From positions 1-6,848 of the forward strand of contig JACPBU010000078.1 of assembly GCA_016180165.1 (NCBI GenBank): DNA of 6,848 bases, given 5' to 3'. A program made the position numbers and the translations under genes. Positions 6,041 through 6,848 of this stretch are shown in pieces. How positions within the stretch are numbered: the first letter of the stretch is position 1; every line of letters starts with the position of its first letter. This DNA comes from Candidatus Woesearchaeota archaeon. GTDB lineage: Archaea > Nanobdellota > Nanobdellia > Woesearchaeales > JACPBV01. Below the pieces are notes generated by a model that had not been told where the DNA came from, did no database searches, and saw only the letters and a program-made list of their open reading frames with translations.

Positions 6041-6848
6041 ATGGATAAGATAATTATAAAAAAATGGGCTCTCCAGAACGCATTAGCCTACGGCGGCAAA
6101 GCCAACCCCGGCGCCGTCATCGGAAAAGTCATCGCTGAACATCCCGAGGCAAAAGAAAGGATAGCTGAAATAGCCAAAGAAATCCAGCAGATTGTCAGGG
6201 AGATCAACAAACTCTCAGCTGAGCAGCAAAAAAAAGAGCTGGAATCGCTTGCCCCCGAGCTTCTTGAAAAGAAAGAGAAAGAAGAGCATGAGCTAAAGCC
6301 GCTGCCGGATGCAGAGATGGGAAAAGTCATTCTCAGGCTTGCGCCCGAGCCGTCAAAATACCTCCATATCGGCCATGCGCTTGTGTTCATGATCCAGTAT
6401 CTCTATGCCAAAAGATACAAAGGCAGATGCTATCTGAGGATTGAAGACACCAATCCTGAAAAAAGCAAAAAAGAATTCTATGATTCAATAATCGAAGACC
6501 TGAGATGGCTTGGGATAAAATATGCTAAGGAGATCATAGTAAGCGATGAAATGCCCCTCTTTTATGATTCAGCAGAAAAACTCATCTCAGCAAAGGATGC
6601 TTACGTCTGTAAATGCGCCCAGGAAGAGATGAAAAAGCTCAGGGAAGAAAAGCAGCCATGCCATTGCAGGAACAATCCTGATTCTTTGGGCACTTCGATG
6701 AAAGAATGGAAAGCGATGCTGAGCGGAAAATTCAGGCCCGGGGAGAGAACCCTCCGCCTTGCTGGAGACATGGAAAACCAGAACGGCACGCTGCGTGACC
6801 CGGTGATATTCAGGATAAGCGATACTCCCCACTACCGCCAGAAGAAAA
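6041..6848 (+). CDS. gltX: Glutamyl-tRNA synthetase, archaeal type (3' end outside window)
   Basis: Charges tRNA-Glu with glutamate in the cytoplasm. In archaea the enzyme is usually non-discriminating and also makes Glu-tRNA-Gln for later amidation (family knowledge). 269 codons are visible, about half of a typical archaeal enzyme. The N-terminal helical part has GGKANPGAVIGKVIAEHPEA, a hallmark of archaeal GluRS. The class I signature HIGH is at 109-112 (YLHIGHA), followed by LRIEDTNP and DLRWLGI. A CKC...CHC pair (Cys190, 192, 207, 209) is a likely zinc site. Then comes FRPGERTLRLAGDMENQNG...RDPVIFRI, also archaeal in type. ATG at 6041 is chosen from the TATA box spacing and because the only nearby upstream ATG (6034) is out of frame and stops after four codons. 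G+C is near 50%. The KMSKS-like loop and the C-terminal anticodon-binding domain lie beyond the window. Confidence 0.96.
   Translation, partial: MDKIIIKKWALQNALAYGGKANPGAVIGKVIAEHPEAKERIAEIAKEIQQIVREINKLSAEQQKKELESLAPELLEKKEKEEHELKPLPDAEMGKVILRLAPEPSKYLHIGHALVFMIQYLYAKRYKGRCYLRIEDTNPEKSKKEFYDSIIEDLRWLGIKYAKEIIVSDEMPLFYDSAEKLISAKDAYVCKCAQEEMKKLREEKQPCHCRNNPDSLGTSMKEWKAMLSGKFRPGERTLRLAGDMENQNGTLRDPVIFRISDTPHYRQKK

Noticed and set aside
6034..6048. Four-codon upstream ORF overlapping the gltX start
   Set aside because: If transcription starts about 26 nt from the TATA box centre, the ATG at 6034 is outside the mRNA.
6088..6832. Minus-strand frames opposite gltX
   Set aside because: Antisense shadows of a confidently identified synthetase.

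Overview
The window looks archaeal and most likely comes from a DPANN-type genome (Woesearchaeota/Nanoarchaeota-like); that rank is inference. The evidence is an archaeal-type glutamyl-tRNA synthetase at the right edge, a perfect archaeal TATA box (TTTAAATA) about 26 nt before its start codon (a leaderless arrangement), and a giant surface protein with dense N-glycosylation sequons and paired C-terminal GWN...YWI repeats. All three genes lie on the + strand.

Layout. (1) 1-1779: the 3' part of a large gene whose start is left of the window. It encodes a hydrophobic segment reminiscent of the linker regions of polymorphic toxins, followed by a putative gluzincin metallopeptidase site (HELVH, then DETLAD) and a helical tail. 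(2) 1781-5710: one base later, a complete 1309-residue gene. Its product has a cytoplasmic-looking N-terminal domain, one membrane span, a caspase/gingipain (C25)-like domain that appears to have lost both catalytic residues, a region resembling a C25 propeptide, Ig-like domains, a Cys-containing module, and two GWN repeats. (3) 5686-6010: a palindrome-rich stretch with no credible gene, made of a 13-bp inverted repeat around the stop codon and a 92-bp multi-hairpin element. (4) 6041-6848: the 5' part of gltX, reading off the right edge with its own promoter.

The two large genes are nearly abutting and probably co-translated. Base composition, codon endings and sequon density all change abruptly near 2897, inside the second gene and at the end of the C25-like domain. 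Everything to the left is AT-rich and sequon-free, and almost everything to the right is about 50% G+C and sequon-rich. This suggests that the first gene plus the head of the second form an exchangeable cassette joined to a resident surface stalk. The AT-rich head carries a G9 tract at 2404-2412. Gain or loss of one G gives a stop codon within a few codons, so the surface protein is a candidate for ON/OFF phase variation. My best reading is a variable, switchable surface system, possibly for cell-cell contact. The function of the pair is not established by the sequence.
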